17,817 nucleotides of DNA from an uncultured Clostridia bacterium (lineage in GTDB: Bacteria; Bacillota; Clostridia; Christensenellales; Borkfalkiaceae): assembly GCA_934254725.1 (NCBI GenBank), contig CAKQLR010000038.1, positions 1 to 17,817 of the forward strand, read 5' to 3'. A model generated the notes under the pieces. The model did not search any database, was not told the origin of the DNA, and was given only the letters and a program-made list of their open reading frames with translations. Each line of letters opens with the position of its first letter. The stretch's first letter is position 1. The translations under genes were made by a program, and so were the position numbers. Below, in pieces: positions 1-8,265 of this stretch.

Positions 1-1507
1 TCAAACATGCTTTATCAGAGAAGTCTATCACCGTCAAAGTATCGGATACCTCCAACGGAGTAGGACATCTATCCTCGGATATCGAACCCGTTTCACCCCA
101 ATCCGGAAGTCCGTATGCAAATAAACCTTCTGCATTTTCCTTTCTTTTTACATAAAGCAGATATTTGTAAATTGCTTCGACATTGTCCCGCAAGACGGTA
201 ATGTCTCCCGTAAAACGGTAAATTTGATAAGGAAGCTCAATTAAGACCTTATCCCATGCAGGACCGTTGCCCCAAGTATAACCGAATTCCACCGTCGGAA
301 CAACACCCGGGAGTACGCCGTTTCTTTGGGAACTGCGAATATTTTCAAGCCACACGGATAAGCTGTTCGAACAATCGAAATTGTATAAAATTTGTTCGGC
401 AGACAGAGCTGCATCTCCCGTCCATCCGTTCTTTTCTCTCTGCGGGCAGTCAGTCGGAAAATACAAGAAGTTGCTTAAATCGCTGTTTATCGTCGCTTTT
501 TGAAGTTTGTTTACAACTTCATCGGAACACATAAACTCTCCCGTCTTTTCTAAATCGGAAGAAAGCACGAGCATTAAAATCAAGAAATTATTAAGCTCGC
601 ATTCGTCTATTCCTTCAACGAAAACATAGCGAAAACCATGATATGTAAAACTCGGCTCATACGTCGTCTGCTTGCCGTTGCAAATAAAAATATCTTTCTG
701 GGATAAATTCCTGTCGAAATCGGGAGTACAAGTGTTTTTATTATAAAAGGTCCTTTCTGTCGTTAAACACTCGCAGTGCCACAAGACAATTTTTCGCCCT
801 TCGTTTCCGTTAAAGGAAATACGGCATATACCCGCGGAGTTAACTCCGAAATCGAACATAACGCCGCCGTCGCTCAGCCAATACGAGACAGGCTTCCTCT
901 GTTCTATAATCCTGACAGGCTCGGCGGTGCACAATTTTAGCTCACCATTCGGAGGGTAAACAGGAACGGCGTTTTCCCATTCTCTGTCGTCGAATGACGG
1001 TAGCGACCACCCGTCTCTAAACAGCCTTGCGTCATAATATTCGCCACAGCGTAAATCGTCGAATAATATGGGAGATTTTGCAGCTTTGAAACTTTGATCG
1101 CTGTGAAAAAATTCCTTACCATCTACCACAAGAATCATAGCAAACATAGGTGCAGAACGGAATTTCGCCTTATCAAAGCCCCACGGATGTCCGCCCATAT
1201 TGTTTAAAAATCCGTTACCCAGAATAATACCTACGGCGTTTTGACCTTTATACAACAAATCGGAAACGTCATAGCTGTCATAATACATTATTTCGTCCGG
1301 ATTTGAAATATACGGCGCCAACTTACCTTTCGTAATATTCTGTCCATTAAGATACAGCTCGTAAAAACCCAGCCCGCATATAAAAATACGGGCATTTTCG
1401 GTCTTATCGACACAGAAAGTTTTACGAAACCAAGATGCGTTTTCGTGATTATATAACTCGCAATATTTTTGCGATCTGCCAATAAAATATTTTTTTAATT
1501 CTTTCAT
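1..1507 (-). CDS. GH78 alpha-L-rhamnosidase, 3' end outside window
   Basis: The frame stays open from an ATG at 1507 to the window edge: 502 codons, C-terminus missing. It likely removes terminal alpha-L-rhamnose from oligosaccharides. Residues about 1-250 look like the N-terminal beta-sandwich modules of the family, with the typical GLGFYELYLNG stretch near residue 50. The catalytic (alpha/alpha)6 domain follows. It carries the GH78 signature DCPQREKNGWTGDA at 353-366, whose Glu358 matches the proposed general acid, and later a WGNGPAWD segment. There is no signal peptide or lipobox, so the enzyme is probably cytoplasmic and acts on imported sugars. It lies 66 bp after the esterase gene. The ATG has no good Shine-Dalgarno. 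The in-frame stop at 1520-1522 rules out a longer N-terminus, leaving only a TTG at 1516 as an alternative. The family call is firm; the exact substrate is not. Confidence 0.93.
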   Translation of the reverse strand, partial: MKELKKYFIGRSQKYCELYNHENASWFRKTFCVDKTENARIFICGLGFYELYLNGQNITKGKLAPYISNPDEIMYYDSYDVSDLLYKGQNAVGIILGNGFLNNMGGHPWGFDKAKFRSAPMFAMILVVDGKEFFHSDQSFKAAKSPILFDDLRCGEYYDARLFRDGWSLPSFDDREWENAVPVYPPNGELKLCTAEPVRIIEQRKPVSYWLSDGGVMFDFGVNSAGICRISFNGNEGRKIVLWHCECLTTERTFYNKNTCTPDFDRNLSQKDIFICNGKQTTYEPSFTYHGFRYVFVEGIDECELNNFLILMLVLSSDLEKTGEFMCSDEVVNKLQKATINSDLSNFLYFPTDCPQREKNGWTGDAALSAEQILYNFDCSNSLSVWLENIRSSQRNGVLPGVVPTVEFGYTWGNGPAWDKVLIELPYQIYRFTGDITVLRDNVEAIYKYLLYVKRKENAEGLFAYGLPDWGETGSISEDRCPTPLEVSDTLTVIDFSDKACL

Positions 1508-1519
1508 TTTACACAAAAA

Positions 1520-1549
1520 TTAACGACGCATAGAGATTCTGTTCTTCAT
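1520..1549 (-). other. Possible 9-codon leader ORF before the rhamnosidase gene
   Basis: The gap between the esterase stop and the rhamnosidase ATG contains an ATG at 1549 followed by MKNRISMRR and a TAA at 1520-1522. It is in the same frame as the rhamnosidase. It has no visible Shine-Dalgarno, so it may be chance. The stop codon itself is real and fixes the upper limit of the rhamnosidase start. Confidence 0.2.
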
Positions 1550-1573
1550 CGCTAAGGCGCCGTTAAATATTTT

Positions 1574-2896
1574 TTATTTTCTTTTAAGTTTTACAACTCT
1601 TTCCACAATACCGGCAAGACTTTCTGCCGCTTGCTTGTGTCCTTCTATATCCGGATGCCCTGCCGTTCCATAGCCGTTTGCGGAAACATTAAAATACTGT
1701 ATTTTTCTGTCACCGCTTGCAATTATCTGCTCCACAGCGGTTCGGATATCTTCATCTATCCTTTCGTTAACGCCCATCATTCCGTAACAACAAAGAATGA
1801 AAGCGTTCGGCTGTTTTGCTCTTAGAGCCGTAATAAATTTGCTGTAGCCGTTTACCATTTCATCATCGCCGCGATAGTCTATTGCGTTTGTATCGTTTGT
1901 GCCGAGATTTACCACAACCAAATCAGCCTGATATTTACTAAAATCATACTTGGTTCTATCCGTTTCACTGTATGTATCGAAGAAATCATATATGGTGCGA
2001 GTATCGCCCTTAAGCGGAATGCCGCCTGTTATTCCCGAATAGCTTATACATGAGTACTGGGCTCCGAACATATCCGCAAGCATCGTAGCGTAGGTTTCTG
2101 TTCCGTCCTGGTCGTTTTCATATCCCGAATTTTCAAGCAAATTGCCGTAACCGCATGTTATCGAATCGCCGTAGAACTCAAATTTAAGTTCGGGCTTTTT
2201 ATTTGCCGAAAGAAACTCTCCATCCGAATTCAAAGAAAGAATGTCGCATCTGTAAACAGACTGCTCGCACATCTTTAAAAACTTGACGTTATGAATACCG
2301 CTTTCACCGTCAAAAATAGTTACTTTATCGCTTCCGACGGGGATTGTCCGATATTCTTTTTTACCATTCGCTATTACCGCAAAACTGCCGATTTTACTGC
2401 CGTAGGACTTTATCGACGCCGAAAGCTTTGAACCGATAAAATTCACCTCTAATCCCGAAGCGGTGTTATGAAACGACGCACAGCCGTTTTCAAGTTTTAC
2501 TCTGCCGAAATAGTTTATAACGCTTTCATCCGTAACTGCATCAAGCGATTTTTTCTCTAAAACCTCAATATTTATTTGCTCTTCCGCTTCGCCGTACTTA
2601 GCTGTAATTACAGCCTCACCCGCCGAGGTGGCTACAATATTTCCGTTTTCGATTTTAACACAATCGTTACTTGCGGTTACTTCACACGTTTTATCCGTTT
2701 CCGCTTCATTTAACAGAACCTTTGCAGAATAAGCCGTTTTGTCAAAACCCTCAGCACCGACAACAAGAACCGACGCTTCGCTTGTGAATTCTATTTCGAA
2801 AACATCCGTTTTATCAGCTCCTCCGTTGCATGACGAAGAAAAGCACAAGGCAAATACAATCAAAAATGTCGCGATACTTTTCAAAATGTTTTTCAT
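1574..2896 (-). CDS. CE2-type acetyl esterase lipoprotein with N-terminal Ig-like domain
   Basis: A 440-residue SGNH-fold esterase that probably removes O-acetyl groups from a polysaccharide at the cell surface. The signal peptide ends in FSSSC, so Cys23 should be lipidated. Residues about 35-113 resemble a bacterial Ig-like (Big2) module, and about 125-230 match the jelly-roll domain that precedes the catalytic domain in carbohydrate esterase family 2. The catalytic part has FYGDSITCGYG (Ser245), LGTNDT (block III, Asn334) and AGHPDIEGH (His414). The residue three before His414 is Thr rather than the usual Asp, which fits the Ser-His dyad known from CE2. CE2 members deacetylate xylan or glucomannan; which applies here cannot be read from the sequence. 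The start follows a GAGGGGGGG Shine-Dalgarno, 15 bp after the GH3 stop. Confidence 0.88.
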   Translation of the reverse strand: MKNILKSIATFLIVFALCFSSSCNGGADKTDVFEIEFTSEASVLVVGAEGFDKTAYSAKVLLNEAETDKTCEVTASNDCVKIENGNIVATSAGEAVITAKYGEAEEQINIEVLEKKSLDAVTDESVINYFGRVKLENGCASFHNTASGLEVNFIGSKLSASIKSYGSKIGSFAVIANGKKEYRTIPVGSDKVTIFDGESGIHNVKFLKMCEQSVYRCDILSLNSDGEFLSANKKPELKFEFYGDSITCGYGNLLENSGYENDQDGTETYATMLADMFGAQYSCISYSGITGGIPLKGDTRTIYDFFDTYSETDRTKYDFSKYQADLVVVNLGTNDTNAIDYRGDDEMVNGYSKFITALRAKQPNAFILCCYGMMGVNERIDEDIRTAVEQIIASGDRKIQYFNVSANGYGTAGHPDIEGHKQAAESLAGIVERVVKLKRK

Positions 2897-2902
2897 GACT
2901 TA

Positions 2903-2909
2903 CCCCCCC
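2903..2909 (-). promoter_or_regulatory. G7 homopolymer inside the esterase ribosome binding site
   Basis: On the coding strand the Shine-Dalgarno is AGAGGGGGGG followed by TAAGTC and the ATG. The seven-G run lies in the short GH3-esterase gap. A length change would alter spacing or strength of translation initiation without touching either protein. Confidence 0.5.
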
Positions 2910-2911
2910 TC

Positions 2912-4909
2912 TTATACAAATGAAGGTTCGTCGTCATTGTGCGGGAGTTCTATTTTTTCGGTTAGTCTGACGTCAGCCGACGACGAGCCGACGTAAACAT
3001 AATACACTCCGCCCTCGACAATCCATTTATCAAGCGAAACATTGTAATATCTGAAAGCTTTTTCGTCAACCTCTAATCTTACCCTCTTGCTTTCGCCTGC
3101 CTCAAGATAATCCTTTGAGAATGTGGCTAACTCTTTTTTGGGACGCTCTACCATACTGAGCGGATGTCCGACGTAAACTTGCGAGATTTCCGCTCCTGCA
3201 ATGGAAGAAGTGTTCTTAACCGTATATTCGACCGAAATTTTGTAATCTGAAAGTTTTGTTATTTTTAAATCCGAATATTCGAATTTAGAGTAGGACAGAC
3301 CAAAACCGAACGGGAAGCATACGGGCTTGTCGAACGTATCATAATAGCGGTATCCGACAAAAACTCCTTCCGAATAAAAATCTGATGTAGCCGAACGCGG
3401 ATATACGGGAGCATAACAATCTTCCATGGAATTAACAAACGTTTCGGCAAGCTTACCGGAAGGATTAATCTTACCCGTTACTACTTCGGCAACGGCTTTG
3501 TTTATCATTTCTCCGCCAAAGCCCGCGTAAACTATAGCATTAACGCAATCTTTCCATTCTGAACAATCTACGGCGCCGCCGGATTCCAACACTACTACAA
3601 CGTTTTTGTTATAGGAAGAAACCTTTTTAATAAGCTCATCATAAACGGGATAAAGCTTTAATGTCGGTCTGTCGAAGGCTTCGCTTATCTGGAGACCCGT
3701 ATCGCCTACGGCGACAATAACGGTGTCCGCCCACAACGCCCTTTCAAACATGTTTTTCATCTTATGGAAGAAAGGTACTCCTTCTGTGTAATAATGTCCG
3801 CTTTCATGCCAAATTTCGCCGTCGTATAGTTTTTTTATCTCATCTTTTAGGCTTGGCAGTCCCTGCTTTATTTCGACCTTGGACGAGCCGCCACCGCCTA
3901 TACATGCACAGTTGCCGACATCTCCGCAGACAAGAATTTTATTTTTAGCTTTTAACGGTAAAATGTTATCGTCGTTTTTCAACAACACTATTCCTTCACG
4001 GGCGCATTCGAGAGCGACTTCTCTGCGCGCTTCATCGCTTAAAGAAACCTTACGTAAAGGAGCTGCGTCCGTATATTTCTCTGCCAATTCCAAAAGCTTT
4101 CTAACGCATTCGTCAATATCTTTTTCGGTGAGTCTGCCTTCGGAAAGAGCCTGCTTGATTTGTTCGGTTCTTTCACCGCAATACGGCATTTCGACATCTA
4201 CACCCGCTTTTATCGACTTAACGCGATTTTTAACGGAACCCCAATCGGAAACTATGAGTCCGTCGAAATCGAGTTTTTCACGCAAATACGAGAGCAACTT
4301 TTTATTTTCGCTCATGAATACGCCGTTAACCGCATTATAGCTGTTCATAACGGTCCAGGGCTTAGCTTCAAGGGCGATTTCAAAAGGCTTCATATAGATT
4401 TCATGAAGCGTCCTTTCATCCATTTCGCTGTTCTGAGACATTCTGTCATACTCACGATTATTGGCCACGAAATGTTTCAGAGACGTACCTACTCCTTTTG
4501 ACTGCACTCCCTTTATAAAACTTGCGCCCATTATACCGGAAAGCAACGGATCTTCGCTGTAATATTCGAAGTTCCTTCCGCATGTCGGCACCCTTTTTAT
4601 GTTAACGCCGGGAGCGAGCAACACCGCCACATCGTTTTCAACGCATTCGTCGCCGATTGCCATGCCGACTTTTTCGACAATCTTCGGATTCCAACTGCTT
4701 GCCATAACTTCGGCGGACGGATATGCTGTTGCTTTCCTTGTAAACATAACGCCGGTTGAAGTGTCGATATATCTCAGCCCGTGAGGCCCGTCGCTCATCC
4801 ACATAAACGGCAGTTTACCCTCTATGCCGTAAGTTTGCATGCCGTGAGCATAGCCCGTAAGCATATTGACTTTTTCTTCCAATGTAAAATTTTTAATATC
4901 GTATTTCAT
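2912..4909 (-). CDS. GH3 glycoside hydrolase (beta-glucosidase-like)
   Basis: A complete 665-residue GH3 enzyme, expected to release beta-linked sugars such as glucose or xylose from the non-reducing ends of oligosaccharides. The N-terminal TIM barrel shows KRVPTCGRNFEYYSEDP at 105-121, KHFVANNREYDR at 145-156 and the nucleophile region GLIVSDWGS with Asp222. The second domain contains ISEAFDRP, which aligns with the loop that carries the acid/base Glu in many members. A fibronectin-III-like domain closes the protein, with the ERPKKELATF stretch typical of GH3. No PA14 insert is evident, which explains a length below the common 700-plus residues. There is no export signal, so it is probably cytoplasmic. 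The ATG at 4909 has a GGAG site and follows the upstream GH-A gene by 14 bp. Substrate specificity within GH3 is open. Confidence 0.95.
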   Translation of the reverse strand: MKYDIKNFTLEEKVNMLTGYAHGMQTYGIEGKLPFMWMSDGPHGLRYIDTSTGVMFTRKATAYPSAEVMASSWNPKIVEKVGMAIGDECVENDVAVLLAPGVNIKRVPTCGRNFEYYSEDPLLSGIMGASFIKGVQSKGVGTSLKHFVANNREYDRMSQNSEMDERTLHEIYMKPFEIALEAKPWTVMNSYNAVNGVFMSENKKLLSYLREKLDFDGLIVSDWGSVKNRVKSIKAGVDVEMPYCGERTEQIKQALSEGRLTEKDIDECVRKLLELAEKYTDAAPLRKVSLSDEARREVALECAREGIVLLKNDDNILPLKAKNKILVCGDVGNCACIGGGGSSKVEIKQGLPSLKDEIKKLYDGEIWHESGHYYTEGVPFFHKMKNMFERALWADTVIVAVGDTGLQISEAFDRPTLKLYPVYDELIKKVSSYNKNVVVVLESGGAVDCSEWKDCVNAIVYAGFGGEMINKAVAEVVTGKINPSGKLAETFVNSMEDCYAPVYPRSATSDFYSEGVFVGYRYYDTFDKPVCFPFGFGLSYSKFEYSDLKITKLSDYKISVEYTVKNTSSIAGAEISQVYVGHPLSMVERPKKELATFSKDYLEAGESKRVRLEVDEKAFRYYNVSLDKWIVEGGVYYVYVGSSSADVRLTEKIELPHNDDEPSFV

Positions 4910-4923
4910 TTTTATACTCCGTT

Positions 4924-6468
4924 TTATTTAGAAGCGAGAACCGCAAAAGTGCCGTTTTTCAAAGAAAAAGAAGCAATTCTGCCATTACTTTTTACTACCG
5001 ACGAAACCCCTATTTTTTCTTTTTGTGAATAATTACCATTAGAATCGTACACTGAAAGCGAAAAATCTCCGGTATCCTCATAACAGTTTGCAAAGCTTAC
5101 GGAATAGTCTTTTTCTCCGGAATTTACAGCAATATAAGTCCATACGCCCTGTTTATTCTTTAAAGCTATAGCGCAAACGTCGGGAAGTCCCGTGTCGACA
5201 TAATAAACAGTGCTTCCTATTTCCGTAGCTCCGCAAAGAAGCGAATACGCGTAGTATATCTGCGTTGCTTTATAGTACTCGTTTTCGTCGTAATTGTATG
5301 TCAATAAAACGTAAGGGTCGTTTCCGTGTATCGAATAAAACGTCCAGAACGAATGAGCAAGCACGCCGTAGTTCATTGAAAGAACCATTGCACGAGCTAT
5401 CGTCAGACCTCTTTGCCCGCTCATAAACGACGACATGTCGCTTGACATATAATAATCGTTATTTACACCGAACTCGTTAAAATAAACGGGAATATCATAA
5501 GTATCCGTTATTTCCTTTATCGTTTCGTATTTATACGCACCGACCTCGATAAGTGACTTATTGCTTTGGTCATCCATAAGATTATAGGTGTGCGTCGCAA
5601 GTACGTCACAGACGTCATTAAGTTCGGAAGCGCAGTATTCAAGCCACGAAAGATTTGCCGCGTCGTCGCTCATGCAGAACTTAACTTTATTGCGCAATCC
5701 CTTCTCTTTAAACGTTTTATCGAGAAGCCTTACCAGTCTTTCGTAGTATGGAAAAGTAATCCTCGCGTTCGTCGTATTATACGCTTGATTGTATAAATTA
5801 TTCGGCTCGTTAAAGAGAGTTACGTCCTTTATACACTTATAACCCTTTTTGTTAATCAAATGGTCTATGGCGTCGGCAAATAAGTCGCAACAACCTTGTT
5901 CCGCTTCATCCGTTTCATCGGGAATGCGAACCCAATCGTTGCCGTAAGGCGTTCTTAACCAATCGTTCTGAAGTCCCCAGAACGTAACGTTTACCTCTAT
6001 TCCGAATTCTTCTGCCGTGTCTAAAATAAGGTACACGTCCTGCATTTCCGCCGAGTCCCAGTTGTAAGTTTTATTCTCCAATTGAGTCTTTGTAGTACAA
6101 AAATAGCCGTCCAGAAGCATCATTCTTATTCTCTGAAGAGAACAATCTTTCATACCTTGAAGAATATATTCGTTCCAATCGGAAGCTTTGGGCGTATACC
6201 TCATTCCCTCGCGGGTTGTCTGTTGTTGTCCTACTTTTCTAACAAGCCATGCGGGGTCGCATTCCGCGCCGAAACCCGCAAATTTCCCGTGACTGTTATA
6301 ATCATAAACAAACAATCCCTGACTTCCTTCAGCTACCGACCGGGCGAGTTTTTCGGGTTCGATATAACCGTCCTTGTCGCTTCCGCCCGAATCGTCATTA
6401 CCCGATTTACAAGAGGAGAATACAAATACGGCAATTAAAGCAAAAATCAATGATAGTACTTTTTTCAT
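4924..6468 (-). CDS. Clan GH-A glycoside hydrolase lipoprotein (paralogue 2)
   Basis: A 514-residue surface lipoprotein: the signal peptide ends at VFSSC, with Cys20 as the likely lipid anchor. The body is a TIM-barrel glycosidase of clan GH-A. Glu221 in VTLFNEPNN sits at the acid/base position after strand 4, and Glu332 in VYFNEFGVN at the nucleophile position after strand 7. About 100 C-terminal residues form a probable beta-sandwich, as in many GH5, GH30 and GH39 enzymes. It is clearly related to the lipoprotein encoded at 14640-16238: both share an xDSAEMxxV segment, an NEP site after a GYxCI stretch, and a G(L/I)R(N/D)KVKF motif. I cannot assign a family; GH5-like is the best guess, GH39 or an unclassified group is possible. 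It likely cuts the polymer outside the cell before import. It lies 20 bp after the binding-protein gene, with an AAGGGAAG ribosome binding site. Confidence 0.82.
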   Translation of the reverse strand: MKKVLSLIFALIAVFVFSSCKSGNDDSGGSDKDGYIEPEKLARSVAEGSQGLFVYDYNSHGKFAGFGAECDPAWLVRKVGQQQTTREGMRYTPKASDWNEYILQGMKDCSLQRIRMMLLDGYFCTTKTQLENKTYNWDSAEMQDVYLILDTAEEFGIEVNVTFWGLQNDWLRTPYGNDWVRIPDETDEAEQGCCDLFADAIDHLINKKGYKCIKDVTLFNEPNNLYNQAYNTTNARITFPYYERLVRLLDKTFKEKGLRNKVKFCMSDDAANLSWLEYCASELNDVCDVLATHTYNLMDDQSNKSLIEVGAYKYETIKEITDTYDIPVYFNEFGVNNDYYMSSDMSSFMSGQRGLTIARAMVLSMNYGVLAHSFWTFYSIHGNDPYVLLTYNYDENEYYKATQIYYAYSLLCGATEIGSTVYYVDTGLPDVCAIALKNKQGVWTYIAVNSGEKDYSVSFANCYEDTGDFSLSVYDSNGNYSQKEKIGVSSVVKSNGRIASFSLKNGTFAVLASK

Positions 6469-6488
6469 TTTACTTCCCTTTTTTATTT

Positions 6489-8210
6489 TTAGCTACCGAA
6501 TTTTTCGGCATAAAAATCCGAATACGCTTTGTATTGCTGTTTATACCAATCAAGATATTCTCTGCTTCCGCTCTTGATTGCTTTGCGGTACGTTTCGATA
6601 TTCCTGGAAGGCGTTATTCCGTTATAAAGCCTGCCGGCAAAAGCGTTATCGCGAGTATACGTAGCATACATTATCTGTTCGCTGTACGCATTTTTATCGA
6701 TCGTACGCGGGAGCTCAGGCAAAAGGTATCCGTACATTTCTTTTTCGGAATAACCTTCGCATACGTTCGTCGCGTAGATATACCAATTCTTTTCTACGGG
6801 CGTCCAGGCATTGTTGAGCCTGTCGGAGATGTTTACGTTGCGGAGCACTTCTTCCCAAATACCGGAATACGGAGCTTTTTTAGAATATTCCGCCATTTTT
6901 GCAGCAGGGTATTGCCACGTTTTATAGGTATAAGTTTTTCCGTTAATGGTCCAGGTATAATCAGGTCCGTCAATCCAATGTTTGCCCTTTATACCGTATT
7001 TAGCCATTTCGTAGTTATCGGGGTTCTCATACATCCAATCAAGGAACTGAATAAATACTTCCGAGTTGTTTCCGTCATAAGGAAGCGCAAGTCCCTGGAA
7101 GCAAGGATTTTGTTCATAGAAACCGCGAACGACGTAATTGCCGTTGCCGTCATCGACTTTGAATGGAGCAACCAACATGCATTGAGAATCGGAATCGACG
7201 GAAGAAAGCCTGCGGGCTACCGTTATTAAATTTTCAACGTCGGGGTATACGATATATGCAGCATTCTTGCCGACAAGGAAATTACCTAAACGGTCGTCAT
7301 CTGTCTGTTGCAGGGAGTCCTTTTCCCATAATCCCTCTTTCGACCAGGAATAGAGATAATCGAGAAGTTTTGCATAACCTTCTGATAAATCCTTCGGGAA
7401 TAAATCTCCGTCGGAATCCTTATACATATTGAGGTATCCCTCTCCGAGGCTTGCCCCTATAGTACGCTCCAGATCCCAGGCATATCCCGTAATGGGAGTG
7501 GAAACGGCATCTACGGTTTCCTTGATTGCCCTCATAACAGATTCGAATTCCTCTATGGTCAGGTTCTCGTAACCGTTATTGGATATATCGTAATTTTCGG
7601 GATTTAACGAAGTTTTGCCTGCTTCGAAGGCACGCTTCCAGTAATCCTTTCTTATCATCAAACCATAAGATTTTCCGTGATAAACGGTAGGAATGAGTTT
7701 TAGTTGGAAATCGCCCTTTATAGAAATATAACCCGTTCTTTCTACGATGTGCTCGGGGTCGTTTTCACGAATTGCAGCAAGTATATGCCGACCGTATTTT
7801 TCTAAAAGCGAACCGACTTCCTTGGTGCTTCCGTTTACGTCTTTACCGTAATCGTATACGAGAGAAGAACCCGCGTTACCCGAAACGGTATTACCGAATA
7901 CGTCCATTGTGACGCGCTTATTTCCAAGTGCGGTATTTATTTTCTGAGTAAGGTCATCGCCGTTGTAAATCTTTATCTGAAGGTCTATTTTTATTCCCCT
8001 GTCCTGATAAAATTTCTCTTCCAATGCATCCGTAACGGCTTGATCGTCGCTACCTTCGGATTTACCCGTAGCCCTGCCTTTATAAATAACTACGGAATAG
8101 GTTTCCCCGTCTTTGCCGTCTGTGTTGTTGTCATTTTTGCACGAGGCAAAAGATGAAAGCGCACACATTAAGGCAATCATCAAAGCAATTACTTTAATTT
8201 TTATTTTCAT
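6489..8210 (-). CDS. LplA-type sugar ABC transporter solute-binding lipoprotein
   Basis: A 573-residue extracellular binding protein that should capture oligosaccharides and deliver them to the two permeases encoded just upstream. The signal peptide ends in SSFASC, with Cys24 as the lipid anchor. The long body, with the YGIKGKHW segment and the W/Y-rich C-terminal half, fits the large LplA-like branch of family 1 binding proteins (usually 500-580 residues). I chose the ATG at 8210 because it has a CGGAGATAAA site directly before it. A longer reading from 8243 adds 11 residues ahead of the signal peptide and has no such support. The gene follows permease 2 by 55 bp. Here the binding protein comes after the permeases. 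The ligand cannot be told from sequence. Confidence 0.92.
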   Translation of the reverse strand: MKIKIKVIALMIALMCALSSFASCKNDNNTDGKDGETYSVVIYKGRATGKSEGSDDQAVTDALEEKFYQDRGIKIDLQIKIYNGDDLTQKINTALGNKRVTMDVFGNTVSGNAGSSLVYDYGKDVNGSTKEVGSLLEKYGRHILAAIRENDPEHIVERTGYISIKGDFQLKLIPTVYHGKSYGLMIRKDYWKRAFEAGKTSLNPENYDISNNGYENLTIEEFESVMRAIKETVDAVSTPITGYAWDLERTIGASLGEGYLNMYKDSDGDLFPKDLSEGYAKLLDYLYSWSKEGLWEKDSLQQTDDDRLGNFLVGKNAAYIVYPDVENLITVARRLSSVDSDSQCMLVAPFKVDDGNGNYVVRGFYEQNPCFQGLALPYDGNNSEVFIQFLDWMYENPDNYEMAKYGIKGKHWIDGPDYTWTINGKTYTYKTWQYPAAKMAEYSKKAPYSGIWEEVLRNVNISDRLNNAWTPVEKNWYIYATNVCEGYSEKEMYGYLLPELPRTIDKNAYSEQIMYATYTRDNAFAGRLYNGITPSRNIETYRKAIKSGSREYLDWYKQQYKAYSDFYAEKFGS

Positions 8211-8214
8211 TTTA

Positions 8215-8219
8215 TCTCC
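8215..8219 (-). promoter_or_regulatory. Ribosome binding site of the binding-protein gene
   Basis: GGAGA lies four bases before the ATG at 8210, in the context ACGGAGATAAAATG. The same string precedes permease 1. It decides the start of the binding protein in favour of 8210 over 8243. Confidence 0.75.
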
Positions 8220-8265
8220 GTGCGGCGACGTTTGAATTGACATAAAGTCGCGTTACCGCTTGTTT

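Noticed and set aside
937..1482. Short minus-strand frames at 937-1122 and 1288-1482 suggesting a fragmented gene
   Set aside because: Both are in other frames. The real GH78 frame is uninterrupted from 1507 to position 1, so there is no frameshift.
3879..4340. 153-codon plus-strand frame
   Set aside because: Antisense to the GH3 catalytic domain, low-complexity Ser-rich translation, no independent support.
6249..7229. 326-codon open frame on the plus strand
   Set aside because: It runs antisense across the junction of two well-supported genes (binding protein and GH-A). Its translation is rich in Arg, Phe and Ile with no domain pattern, and there is no ribosome binding site.
8222..8254. 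Possible hairpin between permease 2 and the binding protein
   Set aside because: Only a 5-bp GCGAC/GTCGC pairing with a 17-base loop; too weak to report.
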